Position numbers and translations under genes: made by a program. A stretch of 64,000 nt of DNA from Durusdinium trenchii (taxonomy: Eukaryota > Sar > Dinophyceae > Suessiales > Symbiodiniaceae): the NCBI GenBank assembly GCA_963970005.1, contig CAXAMN010005258.1, positions 1-64,000 on the forward strand, given 5' to 3'. The notes under the pieces are model-generated. The model ran no database searches. It worked only from the letters and a program-made list of their open reading frames with translations, and was not told the DNA's origin. How positions within the stretch are numbered: the stretch's first letter is position 1; each line of letters starts with the position of its first letter. This document shows positions 18,587-30,524 of the stretch, piece after piece.

Positions 18587-21500
18587 GTGAGTGCGCCAGG
18601 AAAGCTGGAGCAGAAGGCGAGGGGAGAGTATTAAAGGTTTTGGATCTATCCAACCTTCGGAACATTGATCAGAAGTTCTCTACTGAGATAAAACCAATTG
18701 TTTCTTGTTGTTGGGAGCCTTTTGACGGGGTGCATTGAAGCTCGGAACTGTTGGTTGGGAGGCTGACGGGGTTTGAAATGAGCAGCAGAGTTGCAGGACT
18801 TGTCCTGTTGAGGCACCGAGATTGCCTCAAGCCTTCGCGATCCGTCCAAGTCTTTTTGAGAGCTGAAGATAAATGGTTCATGTAACCATGTATGTTTCCA
18901 GGCACCTCTCATCGCCCATTTGGGCAGTCCCAATTTCAGCCCAAGGCTATCTAAATTCCTCTGTAGACCCCACCCCCCCGGCTGGGCGCTCCGCTTCAGG
19001 GGCGAGACAAGCTCAGGTGTGGCTGCCGGTGGGTTTGTGCCAGTCGATGTGTGTCTTTTTTTTTGAGTTGTACATGGTGAGTGAAACAGATGGTGCCCTT
19101 TTTCGGATGGATCCGATGCCACTAGCAGCTCAGAGGGATGGATGGGTCGGCGGCTAAGCCGATCGCCTCTCGCCTCCCATCCCAAACCACCCCACCCATC
19201 ACTTTGACAGTGGACAGATTCTAACATCATTGAGCAGTCTCCCCGAACTCGCGTGACATTCTTGTCAAGGAATCGGAGACTGAAACTGGACAGTTCCCTC
19301 ACAGGCGGTTCCCTCACGTTCCCAGCTGTTGGGGTGATTGGTTGGCATGGCTGAGCCTCACCTCAAGCACCTGCTGGGTGTCTATCCCTTAGGACACATG
19401 ATCAAACCCATGGGTCGGCCAGGAACTCAAACGGTTCGCTGGGCTCCAACACGTCTTTGGGCTCGGAGCCACGCTCCACGGTGCCTTGGTGGCAGGCCAC
19501 TGGGGCAGGCGAAACACCTTGCTATTTCTGAGTGGGCGCTTGAAGAAGGTTCGGTGAGCATATGCTGGAACACTAAGGTTTGAGTGTCCTCCAAGTGGTG
19601 CATGGAATGAAGGGAGTCCCCCTCCACCGACCCATCACCTGACACTCAATTCAATTGAAATGATCTTGTCATGGGTTCTTTGGTGCGCAAGACCGAGGCC
19701 AGTTGGGCCAGTTGTCCTGATTTGCGACGACCGCACCTTGGCGAAGTGCTTGGCTGATGAAAGCATCAGTTTCAGCCTGTGAAGAGCTTTTGGGAGAAAT
19801 GATGATATAGGCACACAGCGGCATACACTTGATATTCCTGGATTTCCGTTGACCCAATGGAAAGCTGACTTTTGGGTTTACACCGCAGCACACCGCATGT
19901 TTTGGCTGATCCGTTTCCGGGCACAAAGTACTGAAAGCCAGTTTTACCCAAGCGGTGCACGGATGTGCACGGGGAACCTCACCAGTCGCTCGGCACGGGG
20001 AAGTGATGGGAAGCCACGGAAAGCCATGGGAAGCTTGGGAAGAGGATTTCGTGTGATCCGCCGTTACGCCAGTCCTCCGTGACGCCAATCACACCATGGT
20101 GCCACTCCGACGTCTGGAATTTCGAGCATTTCTGACGCCAGGACAAGTCGCCAGCAAGTCTTAGCCCGTCTTCGCCCCACACCTACCAACCCGCGACAGT
20201 TGGCCGCTGGGCTGCAAGATGCATTCCACAAGCACAACGCCGACGAGTTGCATGACGAAACTACAGCGGAGGGTTTACATCAAGATCATCGGAGATTGCG
20301 CAGGGTGCGTGTTTGGTGAGCCAAGTCGTAGGACTCAGAAAGGCAGAGGCGGTCAAGAGGTTTCATTTAGAACATCACTCAGAGTCTTGATATGTCTTGA
20401 TGAGTGATATCTGCATGGCAGGGAGATTTTACTGCATACTAGGCAGGCTTCATAGGTACGGAGTCAACGCCCTTTGAAGGTATGCTCTGTAAACAGAAAA
20501 GTCAGTGCCCTTTGAAGTCTTAGAAGATGACAAATCCATCTTCGGCAAGTCAGGGCAAGCATCGGATGGACGTTTCTTTTTTTGGGCCGTCTTCATGGCT
20601 TCGTTTTCTCGGCTGCAGGCAGGTAGAGGTTTTGCAGGCAGGTGGGAACCTCAGGAAACGTGCCAAAAATCGATCGATTTGGATGAGACCTGCTTTCCCT
20701 TGTTCAAGCACTGCTGCTTGTCGGAACATGGCCCTTACCAAGTCCAGCCATGCCCAGGTGTTTCTTTATGTTTTGTTTCTTTTTTGGCGGGGGGGAGGTT
20801 AATAATGTAGACTCTTGATTAGTAAAACCACCCCATTTGGATGCACGAACTTGCGGACCGTCTGCACGGGCGCTTCCACAATGGGGTGGCAAAACCTCTT
20901 TAGAGGGTTGACATATAATAAGCTATATAATAAGGTTCTGCCATATAACATAAGGGTTCTGCACGGGCGCTTATTATAATAAGCTATATAATATTATATA
21001 ACTGTTCTTTCAGGGGCATTTTTCAGCCGTGAGGTGCCATCGGGGGAGAATGTGCACTTTGGCGGGCACAGTTTGGACGGGGGAGAGAGGAGTGGGGTGG
21101 TGGTTCAACGGTAGAGGGAATTCAATGGTGAGAGGACAACTATATAGGCGGTTGATGAAATCATTTGCAAGTTGCAACCGAGTCTGGGTATGGGTCGAAA
21201 TGCGTAGCCGAGCCCCTACTGTGGTGCCTAGCCATGCAATTTAGGTGTTCAATGCCACTTTAGGTGTTCAATGGCACTGCAGGTGCCATCCACCCGCAGC
21301 TGCACGCTGAAAGGTTTTGGCTTCACCTTTGGGCGGGGAACACTGAAGAATAGGAAATTGCAGGTTCATTGAAGTGGCCGAGGAATCTGAAGCAGTGGAC
21401 TGTTTAAGTCTTTGAAGCCATAGTTTTCTGAAAAGTGAGATTACCATGTGGGCTCTTGATCAATAAAACGTCCCGCATTTGGACTATGCAACTACATCAC

Positions 21501-21734
21501 GCCAAAAGAAGAACCCTTTCACTCCTTCCCAACAGCTCACCAACAGGTCCACCCTTGAGTGAACCCTGTGCGCCCCACTCTGAAAAACACTCCTGTGGAA
21601 TGTCTGTCGGATATGCTGCCACATGGACCAATCTCCAGTAGCGTAGACATATGAAGACCAACCGGACCGGTCGGTGGAGGGCCGTACCGACCTTTCGTCA
21701 CCGACCAGCTTTGCTCCGGCTTCGAGCTTTGGGG
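18587..21734. other. Long intronic or intergenic stretch
   Basis: No exon is called. ORFs such as minus 18646-19317 (223 codons) and minus 19669-20088 are open but lack coding composition and I treat them as chance. Sequence at about 20910-21003 is very AT-rich ('ataataagctatataataag'). Confidence 0.3.
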
Positions 21735-21830
21735 GGACTAGCTTCTTGCTACTAGTAAATAGTAGTAATGCCCTTGTTACTAGTAGCGATGCACTTGTTG
21801 CTACTAGCTTCTTGCTACTAATCCCGAGGA
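21735..21830 (+). repeat. CTAGTAGC-type dispersed repeat
   Basis: Several copies of 'ctagcttcttgctactagta' and 'tagtagcgatgcacttgtt'. Frames across it read LLVTSSDALV-type strings that recur elsewhere in the window. Confidence 0.8.
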
Positions 21831-23369
21831 ACGGCTCCGCATCCTTGGTGAATTGGCGCGAATACGTGGATGACAAGAGGAAATATCCCTACCGCGGTAT
21901 TCGTGGAGGCCACCGGCGGCGATCGTATCGGTCGAACGAGCTCTGTTTCTGGGCTCATGCAGTCGAATGAGCTAGCTTTAGCAGACTAAGCTGGGACCAT
22001 TGGCAGGGACGTGTAGGTCGTGGGAACACTTCTGACGCTCCAACAGGTCCACTGCTCCATGAAACACCGCATGGACCGGAAACTGAATTCCCGCCCCCCG
22101 CAGCGGTCAGCAGGATTTGCCCCTCCGTCTTGGTACAAGATCATGACTGGCAGCCAGAGCTACCTGCGCTGAGGGGCTGACTGAGCAGGCTGCAGACTGC
22201 AGACTGCGTAAGTTGAAGAGATCTGTAGGGTGGGGGTTGAAGAGATCCGTCTACGTTTGAGCGCTTGTGGGATTTTCGGGTGTACAGTGTAAATGCGTGC
22301 AAATGCAAACTATATATACTGTAAACCACAGCGAACAGGATCAACATGAATGATCAGCAGGAGATGCTCCTACCCTGCCTTTGTGCGTTATTCTGGCTCT
22401 GATGAGGAGAGCGAGGTCTTGTTTGGCTGAGCAGTTTTTTTGATGTTTTGTGTGTGTGTGACCTCTCTTTACTTGTCCAGAGCGTGCCATGGCCAGTTTT
22501 CCTGGGATCCCCACTGGCCAGTTTGTTATCCACCGGAGCATGCCCCGTGTGCGGTGGCTTTCAACGACTTCGCGATGCAAAGCAGTGCGAAGTGATGCAT
22601 CGCCGCGACGGTGGACATCGCGACGGTGACTCTCTTGATCTGGGCCTCTTTGATGCAAGTGCCAAGCACTTGCTCGTGCACCGCGGCCGGTCAGGAAGCC
22701 AGAAAGTTGGAGGTATTGGTGCGGTGTGGACATCCAAGAGGACAAATTTCAGAACATTTTTTTTTGGAGCGTCCAGAAGTACTGTAGTCGACGTGTGAGA
22801 CCTAACATGACAGAGCTGGGACTGGGGGAGCTTGTGATAGACACCTGCACATGGACTCCCTGGCGTGGCGACGACGAGCATCATGTCTTCGTGCGGTTCT
22901 TGATGTGGGGGTCAGCTGCCTAAGCGCGGGGGGAGAGGATTGCCTATGCTGAGGCCCCCTGAAAGGTCTTCTTTGATGTCAAAATCACAGATTTTGAACT
23001 AGTGGCAGAAGGGTTGCAGGGTGCCTGGTGGACCAGGAGTGAGTAGAATCGAGAAGATTTCGGGAACCACCTGTTGATCTACAGAGGCCACCTGCCATCA
23101 CGTCCTTCCAAACCTCCGCAGAGGCGCCCGAACCATGGCTGTGGTCTTGGGTCCCAAGGCAAGCTTCGTGCGCGAGACATGGGGAGAAATGGGAAGGAAG
23201 GACGTTTGGGATTTCACGGGTGATTTGATGCTCTGAACTCCCTCTTTTGGCAGGAATTTTGTTCAGATTCCTCAAGTCTACCACAATTCCCAACTTCCTC
23301 TTCAAAGGCTCTGCACCATCACGGACCTTGGTTTGGGGGTTTGTGGGTTGGAGAGGCGCCGCAGACTAG
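21831..23369. other. Intronic or intergenic stretch with a weak GC island
   Basis: A GC-richer patch at about 22520-22715 is open in two + frames (for example 'STGACPVCGGFQRL') and on the minus strand. I cannot choose a frame or splice sites. Otherwise nothing is recognised. Confidence 0.3.
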
Positions 23370-23451
23370 GCCTCCTTGGTCTACTACTATCTGCTGCTGG
23401 CAGCCGCACACATCTTAGCCATCATGGCCGGCTGGATCTACGGGCACCCTG
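23370..23451 (+). CDS. Candidate exon encoding a transmembrane helix
   Basis: After acceptor TAG 23367-23369 the frame reads 'SLVYYYLLLAAAHILAIMAG' and then 'WIYGHPG', a clear membrane helix. The end is uncertain: a GC donor at 23452 or a GT donor at 23462. Its neighbour at 23676 also encodes a membrane segment. Confidence 0.42.
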
Positions 23452-23675
23452 GCAGAACTGCGTGACGACGTGCGCATCACGTACGCAGAACTGCACGCGG
23501 CATGAGCCCAGAAACCTGGACTCACCGGATATGATGGATGAAATTTGCAAGGGAGGTGGCAGAATCAATATCTTCATGGAACACCCACCTATCACAGCAG
23601 CCTATTTTCATGATATTGAATCCATCTCTTCCCGGCGCCGTCTTTTCATGGTTGTTTCTTCTTTTCCGCGCAAAG

Positions 23676-23866
23676 GAGCCGCGCGCTCCCCTGCACCCCC
23701 TGTCTTGGACCTCCGAGCTCGGCTGGGTGGCCGGGACTCGGGCGGACCGGGGGCCGGGTGGAGTGAGGTGCTACGGCAGTGTTGCCACCGTCTTCGTGCT
23801 GCCGCAGTCCTTGTGGCTGTGCTTCCGGATCCACCGCCCCGCCTTGCTGCGCACCCCGGCGAAAAA
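23676..23866 (+). CDS. Candidate exon with a hydrophobic segment
   Basis: The pyrimidine-rich tract 'cttcttttccgcgcaaag' precedes the start. The frame reads 'LHPLSWTSELGWVAGTRADR', then 'YGSVATVFVLPQSLWLCF' and a basic end ('RIHRPALLRTPAKK'). Third positions are strongly G/C. The donor is not clear and the frame closes at TGA 23870-23872. With 23370-23451 it suggests consecutive membrane spans of an unidentified protein. Confidence 0.42.
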
Positions 23867-24561
23867 GAGATGAAGATGGACCCATCGTAGTTCTTAAGAC
23901 TTCTTCCCTGCCCTTCTGTGAAGTCCAGAGAATTTCAGGAGGCCTTGTTCGATGGATGAAAGGAAGCATGTCGGCAAAACCCAAACCTCTTGAGTTTCAC
24001 CCAAAGCCTCTCCAAGATGTGCTTCTCCAAAGCGTTTCTTTGTGCTGTGTGCTTTCCCTTCACCCTGGGAGATCGCCCTTCAGGGCGATCTCGGGGATTC
24101 TGCAGAAACGGGGACCGCGGCTGGATGTGGAGTCTGTGGCCATGGCCATTGATAGCCTTTTGAAAGCTGAGATGAGGTGACCAAGATGAGGAGACAGCTA
24201 AGACCATGATGATGTGGGGGAGCTCAGGACGTCCAGCGACCGGTTGCTGGGACATGGCTGGCTCACGCGGGAGCCTTGGGGGGGGGGGAGATTTTTTGGA
24301 TATTTTTTATATACCCAACCCCATATCCTCTATAAAATGAGGGGAGTTGACTCCCCCATCCATATGGTGATGGGTATCATATTACACAGAGTTTGGCTTA
24401 GTCAATGAGTTAATGATGCTCCTTGAATGGTGCCCGTCGTCGGCTTGTGACACGTCGTGACGCGTCATGGATTTGGGTGACCCGTGACCGGATGTCCTAA
24501 CACCTGCGTCGTAATCGGCACGGATGGCCATGTTGAGAGACTTGTAGCATCCATCTTGGCT
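23867..24561. other. Intron-like stretch
   Basis: No gene is seen. A run of G at about 24279-24290 and AT-rich sequence follow. A 9-bp inverted repeat ('gatcgccct'/'agggcgatc') at about 24071-24091 can form a hairpin. Confidence 0.3.
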
Positions 24562-24675
24562 TACTAGTAGCAAGTGCATCGCTACTAGTAACAAGTGCCT
24601 TACTACCAGCAACAAGAAGCTACTAGTAGCGATGCACTTGTTACTAGTAGCGATGCACTTGCTACGACGAGTAAC
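24562..24675 (+). repeat. CTAGTAGC-type dispersed repeat
   Basis: At least five tandem-like copies of 'tactagtagcgatgcacttg' and its variants. It is one of the longest copies of the family here. Confidence 0.8.
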
Positions 24676-25375
24676 AAGATGTGTTCTTGTTTATGTTTTT
24701 CATTTTTATATTGGCCACACATTCCTTTTGTCCAGGTGAAGTTCATCAATAAAAGCTTGGTCTTGCAATGTTCATTTGGCTCGTTTTGATTTTGAGTTGC
24801 TCTCAAAGATGCACTATGGGGAACTGAACTAGAGTGTTGGAGTGTCCTGAATTCCATGCAATGTGTTGAAGGACGTGCTGGAAACTTGATGAAACTTCCG
24901 TGGAGTGTGTTCCTCGATCCTCTTGGGTCAATCGTTCTGTGTGCCAGGTTTAGCGTTGCCTTGGCCTTGGGGCAAGGGCACCCAGTTACCACAGCTGACT
25001 ATACTAACTGGAGGAAGTGAAGACCAGTCGTTTAGTCGTTTTTCACCTTTTTGCCAAGACACTGGTTTGATGTGTGTCAGTTCCGCATCCTCTGAGCGTC
25101 AGCAAAGAATGTCGGGATTGTACTCGTCCCTTCTCAACGATCTGGGTCTATCTCAACATGAGGAAACTCGTGTTCTTTCACTTCTTCAACGGACCTGCGA
25201 CAGTTTGGTTGACCGTTTGCAGGGTGGTAGTGCAGGGCGGCTCCAGTTTTTGAGGTCTTTGACTCCACCCCACATGATGGCCTCTCAATTCAGTTGGAGT
25301 CCAGTGGATTTCCATTCAATTTCCAAGCATCAAGGATGAAATGGTTTTCCTTTCATCTTTCCACTGTTCTAACAG

Positions 25376-25554
25376 ATCCAAGCTTTGCAAGAGCTGCTCG
25401 CGTCAAAGCCATGGATCCCCGGCGCTCCGGCACCGCCGCGCCGTTCACAACCGGTCACCGCTGGGCGCTCAGGCTGATCACGATGCCTGGCACGGAGATC
25501 TCCCGGTTGCCCATGGCCGTTTGCGCGCTGGTCACGGTGGTGCTCAAGGCACAA
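25376..25554 (+). CDS. Candidate 179-nt exon with a hydrophobic C-terminal segment
   Basis: Acceptor 'gttctaacag' and donor GTGAGT frame this island well. The frame starts after two bases and ends in phase 0. It reads 'AMDPRRSGTAAPFTTGHRW' and 'EISRLPMAVCALVTVVLKAQ'. G/C third positions are strong. The protein is not recognised; the last 15 residues could span or dip into a membrane. Confidence 0.45.
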
Positions 25555-26684
25555 GTGAGTGGAATGGCACTGACCGTGGGATGGGGTGGGAAGGCGCTGG
25601 GAAGAATCTGGAGGGGGGGACAGGTAGTTGGGAAGTTGGGGAGAAGATGGTCTTGTAATTTGTAATTTTCTGAGATGGTCTTGTAATTTGTATTTTGGGG
25701 AGAAGATGGTCTTGGGGAGAAGATTAGAAGATTGTTGTTACCTGAGGTTTTTGATGAGAAACATCTCTGTGGAGGGTCTATGGATGATTTGATCGTTCTG
25801 TGGCGTTTTCCTTCGCTTCGCGGCTCCACTCACCGCACTCCCGAGAGATCGTGGCGGGGCGATTTGGCTCGCGTGTACCGCGGCTCGACCAGTTATATAG
25901 GAGGGCGGCCGATTTGGCTCGCCCAGCTTGTTTCTGCGCCGGACGATGGACATGCTGCGAGCTGCTCTGCTTCCGCGGAGCACTCGCGACCGAGATATAA
26001 TTTGTCAGGTTGGGTGTTGGGTGAGGATGAGCCCAGTATGGGTGAGTTAGGGTTAGTTCGTTGGGGTTTGGCCTTTCTCACAAGACATTCCAGTCATATT
26101 TTTCATTATTTTTCCGTCGTTTTTAGCGTTTGCCAAGCGCTGTTTGACAGTTCCTCCTTGACGGAATGGATTCACTGGGCTAGGCTTGGTCTACTCTGGT
26201 CCGACAGCCAGATGAACAAAAATTGATGCCGGTTCGATTCCTGTGGGCATGGCCCGTGCTCCGCAAAGTGTCAGGTGTGTTGAAGCTCTTGGTCAATATT
26301 TGGTCAACCTCTCGGCCTGTTTCCTTTATTCTAGACCCAGACTTTGGGGTCAATGCAATAAGGCAAGAACCAAATCCTTCTCCAAGCAGTGGACCAGCAT
26401 GCTTTTTCCCATAGCTTGGCCGCTCTTCGCCTGGGGGCAGGTCTTTGCCGACTGAGGGCATCGAAGAAGATCGAAGAAGATCGAAGACGAGACCGACACC
26501 GAGGAAACTCCTCTGAACTCATCAGCAAGTGGTGAACTCATATGAACTAATCATTCTCTTTTTGTGACTTATTGACTTATTGTTAACTACTAGCTCAACA
26601 GGGCTCTTGAGCTTGCAATGAGCTGAGAGGCCTCTGAGAAGAAGAGGCCTTTGGTTCAGAGAGTTCTCTGCTTGTTCTCAACAG
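25555..26684. other. Intron-like stretch with one weak exon island
   Basis: A GC-rich patch at about 25800-26000 reads 'SREIVAGRFGSRVPRLDQLY' in one + frame but lacks convincing splice sites. A sequence matching the tRNA B box lies at 26231-26241 without a tRNA around it. Otherwise nothing is recognised. Confidence 0.3.
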
Positions 26685-26773
26685 CTGTGACCGGCGGCCT
26701 TTGTGATCCCACTTGGGACGCACTGATCGGCCCATCCTTTCCTCGCCGTCGTCCGCCCGGTCCGTCGAAAAAG
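26685..26773 (+). CDS. Candidate 89-nt exon
   Basis: Acceptor 'gttctcaacag' and donor GTCCTG frame an island that starts after two bases and ends in phase 0. It reads 'VTGGLCDPTWDALIGPSF' and 'PRRRPPGPSKK'. It is GC-rich against an AT-rich background. Function is unknown. Confidence 0.38.
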
Positions 26774-27391
26774 GTCCTGCGAAGACTGTGCCATGAATCC
26801 ATGGATCCCTCAATTCACTGGTCAATGGAGGATGATAGTACTTGATTTGTAGTCTGTTTGAAAGTTTGATGCTCAGGTCCATGCTATATATGCTAGATTA
26901 TTCTTTTTGTATGGATGCTCTGTCTGATGTATACTATGTTCAGATTCTAGTGTCCATGCTAGTGTTAATGATGTTTTAGGTCCTCTTTACTGAGATTGTT
27001 CGCAGACCCAGCACGGGGTCGGGGCTTCATTCGATGATGGAGATGTACACCGTCTCGGAGCAACTCTCAAGAGCTCCCAGTTGTTTCTTTTGTTCAGAGA
27101 TTCTTGAGCCTCATCAAATTAATTCCTTGCTTTCCAGTGACGAACAGTTGGCAGAAGTTTGGATAATTACAACGAATTCTGTGGATCTGGCCATTTTTTC
27201 CAGAAAGATGGGATTCCAGGTGATTTTGTAATTGGTTTGTCTCAAAACTCAGGTGGATCCATGTGGAACTCGCAGAAACCTCCGGTGTAAAAAGGGAGGA
27301 TGAGCTTCGCTTCATGCTTCGCATCCCTGAGACTGGCGATCATCACCCCATCCCCCTCCGGTCTGATCATTTTGGGGACTGATCCGAGCTT

Positions 27392-27464
27392 TGCTCCGTT
27401 CGTAGCGTCCGATCGCTCCTAGTAGTACGGCCAGGAGCCTCGTTCGTAGCTTCTTGTTCCTAGT
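27392..27464 (+). repeat. CTACGAACGG/CTAGTAGC dispersed repeat, inverted
   Basis: 'ccgttcgtagcgtccgatcg' and 'tagtagtacggccaggagc' show the family in inverse orientation. It directly abuts the left inverted repeat of the T-rich element. Confidence 0.75.
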
Positions 27465-27974
27465 ATTATAAAAAACTTTCATTGGAAAGAGCCTGTTTTC
27501 TAAATTTAAAAAAACAGTCAACAAAAAGTCAATCCCAAAAGTCAAAGTCAAGAAAAAGCCAATTTGCCCAGATCCGACTTTTTTTTTTGACTTTTTTTGA
27601 TGTGTTTTTGACTTTTTTTTTTGTTTTTTTTTTGACCTTTTTCTTCGACTTTTTTTTGACTTTTTTTTTTTAAACTTTTTCGAGCTGTGGCCTACGGTTG
27701 ACCTTTTTTGATTTTTTTTTGACTTTTCTTGACTCCAGTAATCCGCCAAGGCGAGGAGCCACAGTTTGACTTTTTTTTGACTTTTTTTAAAGACTTTTTT
27801 CGACTTTTTTTTGACTTTTGTTTTTGACTTTTTCGAGCTGAGAGTCTATGGTTGACGTTTTTTTGACTTTTCAATTTGCAATTTTTTTGACTTTGACTTT
27901 TCCAGTTGACTTTTTTTTGGACTTTTTTTTTACATCACGGATTCTGGCCTTACCATATGAAAGTTTTTTATAAT
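27465..27974. repeat. T-rich array bounded by perfect 18-bp inverted repeats
   Basis: The outer 18 bp, 'attataaaaaactttcat' (27465-27482) and 'atgaaagttttttataat' (27957-27974), are exact reverse complements. About 365 bp between (27570-27935) consist of irregular repeats of 'gactttttt' with variable T runs. Lys-rich minus-strand ORFs here (27312-27749, 27692-27874) are readings of this array, not genes. Copies of the CTAGTAGC family touch both outer edges. It may be a small non-autonomous mobile element or a hairpin-forming repeat; no target duplication is evident. Confidence 0.75.
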
Positions 27975-28020
27975 CCTAGTAGCAATGCCAGGAGCCCCTA
28001 GTAGCGTCCTGGCCCGAGCT
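27975..28020 (+). repeat. CTAGTAGC-type dispersed repeat
   Basis: 'cctagtagcaatgccaggag' followed by 'cccctagtagcgtcctgg', direct flavour, abutting the right inverted repeat of the T-rich element. Confidence 0.75.
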
Positions 28021-28047
28021 TTGAATCAGTTGCTTTGGCTCAGAAGA

Positions 28048-28344
28048 GCAGACACGCCGTTGTCATGTCGAGGGGAAGGCTCGCCTGATGTCCGTCGCTG
28101 CCTCGGACAACTGCCCGACAGCGGACTCGGGCCTCCACGAGACATGTTCGTTGAGGTGGAACTGGAATCCGCTGCCCCGCCGACGGACCACTTTCGGTCC
28201 GTGCCCACCCCCGACACCACGCGGGTGCCGCAGACCGTCGTTCAACCGTTCGGCCCGGTGATGTTGCCATCGGACAAGCTGGATTGGCGCAATGGGCGGA
28301 ACTCGAGGAAATTTCAGGCGCCGCCCAAGGAGGGGACTCAGTGA
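28048..28344 (+). CDS. Candidate exon, about 99 codons open
   Basis: One + frame has marked G/C third-position bias. It reads 'GSPDVRRCLGQLPDSGLG', 'DMFVEVELESAAPPTDHF' and 'RVPQTVVQPFGPVMLPSDKL'. The 5' end is uncertain (AG near 28043-28049) and a GC donor could end it near 28292; otherwise TGA 28342 closes it. Three minus-strand ORFs are antisense shadows. Family not recognised. Confidence 0.42.
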   Translation, partial: ADTPLSCRGEGSPDVRRCLGQLPDSGLGPPRDMFVEVELESAAPPTDHFRSVPTPDTTRVPQTVVQPFGPVMLPSDKLDWRNGRNSRKFQAPPKEGTQ

Positions 28345-29437
28345 ATCAGGGGCTTAAATCCCCCCAAACAACCACCAACAAGGGGCTGTTTACAGGGGCC
28401 CTGGATCGGAACCTTTTTCGCTGGTTTCTTCAATGACAGTTCTTTATAGATACTGGATACGCCCACACACACAGACACTTGTTGCCTCTTGAGCATAGAA
28501 CTGATGCACCCATTGAGAGCGCAAGTCCACTTCAGATATCTTCAGGTGCTGGGTTCCAGACAGGTCTATATGTAGATGCTTCAATCAGCAGTTGGACCCC
28601 ACACAGACACAGACACACGCAAAAAAACACAACAGCGACGTGCCTGCGGCACGCACCTCTTTTAGGACTGGGCATCCAAATGTTCAGGTCCAACACCCCT
28701 AAAAGTGCAGCTTTTTCACCAGATTTGCCAGTCAAAGAACATGTTTCCAGCTGAGTTGACTCGTGAAGCTTGGACAAGCTCATATTCACAAACCTAGCTG
28801 ACAGGACGATCAGGACGTCGGGTTCTTTCCCGGTCTGTTTTTGGAAACATGTACATACCCCACTGCCAAAGGGTTGGTCTCCTTCTTGCGCCGTCACAGT
28901 GAGGTCCTTCCGGCCACAGTGAGCTCCTCAGATGGGAGACCAGATGAGGCCTGATGAGACAAGGAGACCTGTGGGGTTCCAAAGAGAAAGGCCGTGGAAT
29001 GGACGGCCCACCATCTTCAACAAACCATTTTTTCGGAGAGGTTTCCCCTTTTTTTGGGGGTTTGGTTCCAAAGACAGCCCGACCATCGTTTTCGTCGTTT
29101 CCATCGTTTTCGTTCGCACCTCAGGGGAGCTGGTGCCTGGCACCCGGGTCGAAGGTGAAGAAGGATGGGCAGTTCACCCGCCTTCTTCACCTTCGACCTT
29201 GTCGTGCCAAAGTGAAAGGAGGCACCTTTTCGCCACCGAAGGTGGAGCAAAGGAAAGGGACTGAGGCAGTTCGAGCAACAGAAGGAAAAGGACCGATGGA
29301 AAGGACTTCAGAGGATGACGTGAATAACGTGAATCCTGCCAGCAGGCCCAGCAGCATTCTCCGTTCCAGGTCTTGTGGAGGCGGCCCACCAATCTTGGAT
29401 TGGAAAAATCAACTCTTTACAAACAGGGGATCTCAGC
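28345..29437. other. Intron-like stretch
   Basis: No exon is called. A patch near 29128-29155 ('GELVPGTRVE' in one frame) between a CAG and a GTGAAG is a possible short exon. A 26-bp inverted repeat around 29150-29200 ('gaaggtgaagaagg'/'cttcttcaccttcg') could form a hairpin. Confidence 0.3.
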
Positions 29438-29545
29438 TCCTAGTGCTCCTAGTAGTAAGGCCAAGAGCCCCTAGTAGCTTCTTGCTACTAGTAGCGATGC
29501 CAGGAGCCCCTAGTAGCGCCCTTGCTCCTAGTACCTCGTGGCGGA
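29438..29545 (+). repeat. CTAGTAGC-type dispersed repeat
   Basis: Copies of 'gccaggagcccctagtagc' and 'cttgctactagtagcgatg' in direct orientation. Frames read 'LLVAMPGAPSSALAPS'-like strings typical of this repeat. Confidence 0.8.
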
Positions 29546-30039
29546 AAGCAACCAAGCCCTCTGAAGTTCTGTGAAGAGGCCTGCACACCAGCACTCCTGG
29601 CGCGACACCTCCGAAGCGCCACCGGCCACGGGTATTCCCACCAAGGTTTGGTCCCATGGTGTGCCAACCCTGGCGCACCAAGCAGCGGCACACCATCCAG
29701 CAGGGAGCTTGGCTCGGGCCGGAGCAGAATGAGCCGTAGAACAGCTGGAGGGGGTTCTTATTGAGATTTGTAAGGGATAATTAGTATAGATATTAGTGGA
29801 ATTGGAATGGATACTATTCTATTATTACTAGTATTATGATACTATGGTTGTGAACGGCGCAAATCTGAATGTACCTCTTCTCCATTTGGGGACCGACCAC
29901 ACCCAGCTGTAGTTCCACTCTAAACATGAAAAGCGCCAAAAAAACTGCAGGTGCCGTCGCACCCCATGGCATCCCCGAGGCAGGGCACCAATAACGGGAG
30001 GGTTCAAAGGGCATATAAGGGTGAACTTCTGCTGATAGT
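29546..30039. other. Intron-like stretch with weak exon island
   Basis: A GC-rich patch at 29565-29740 is open in two + frames (one reads 'ALLARHLRSATGHGYSHQ'). I cannot assign splice sites. AT-rich sequence follows. Confidence 0.3.
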
Positions 30040-30145
30040 AGCTTCTTGCTCCTAGTAGTAAGGCCAGGAGCCCCTAGTAGGGTCCTTGCTCCTAGTAGCG
30101 ATGCCAGGAGCCCCTAGTAGCTTCTTGTTCCTAGTAGTAGGAATG
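30040..30145 (+). repeat. CTAGTAGC-type dispersed repeat
   Basis: At least four units of 'tcctagtagtaaggccagga' and 'gcccctagtagcttcttg' type in direct orientation. Confidence 0.8.
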
Positions 30146-30524
30146 CTGATAAACTTCTGTCCTCTGAAATCATGCAGAATCCTTAGAGACAGAAGTTTGG
30201 CAATTCTTTTCAGCAGAGCTCCATGAGCAAAAGAGGCACGAAGCCGATGTTAGTCGCCCAACGGCCGTGGCAAAGATACACCAGAAGTAACCCCAGCCCG
30301 CTTCCGCTCGGAGTTGGGCTCGTAACCTGTTGCTGAGTGGCAGGTTGAGTGATGGAGGTCATTTCAAGGTGCTGCCTCAAAGCATCTATGGGATGACTTG
30401 GGAGGAATGCACAGATGGCGCTTCAATCACTTCGTTCATTCTTCCAGACCTTCTTTTCCTCGATTTGTGCCGTTGAATGTGCACTTCGAACCCATCAGGT
30501 ACCGATCAGACAACCCATCCCAGG

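Noticed and set aside
18646..19317. Minus-strand ORF of 223 codons
   Set aside because: No third-position bias, no recognisable motif and no splice context. Treated as chance.
21095..21200. tRNA-like A box ('tggttcaacgg') near 21101
   Set aside because: No matching B box or cloverleaf follows; 'ggtcgaaatg' near 21190 is not a B box.
26200..26260. Perfect B box 'ggttcgattcc' at 26231-26241
   Set aside because: The flanks do not form a T-stem without mismatch, no acceptor pairing is found and no A box lies at the right distance. It may be a tRNA-derived SINE remnant, but one motif is not enough.
27312..27874. Lys/Ser-rich minus-strand ORFs
   Set aside because: They are readings of the T-rich array and not proteins.
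28034..28043. Fragment similar to the dinoflagellate spliced leader ('tttggctca')
   Set aside because: Only nine bases match. A similar short match to its complement at 62790-62799 shows that this level is reached by chance.
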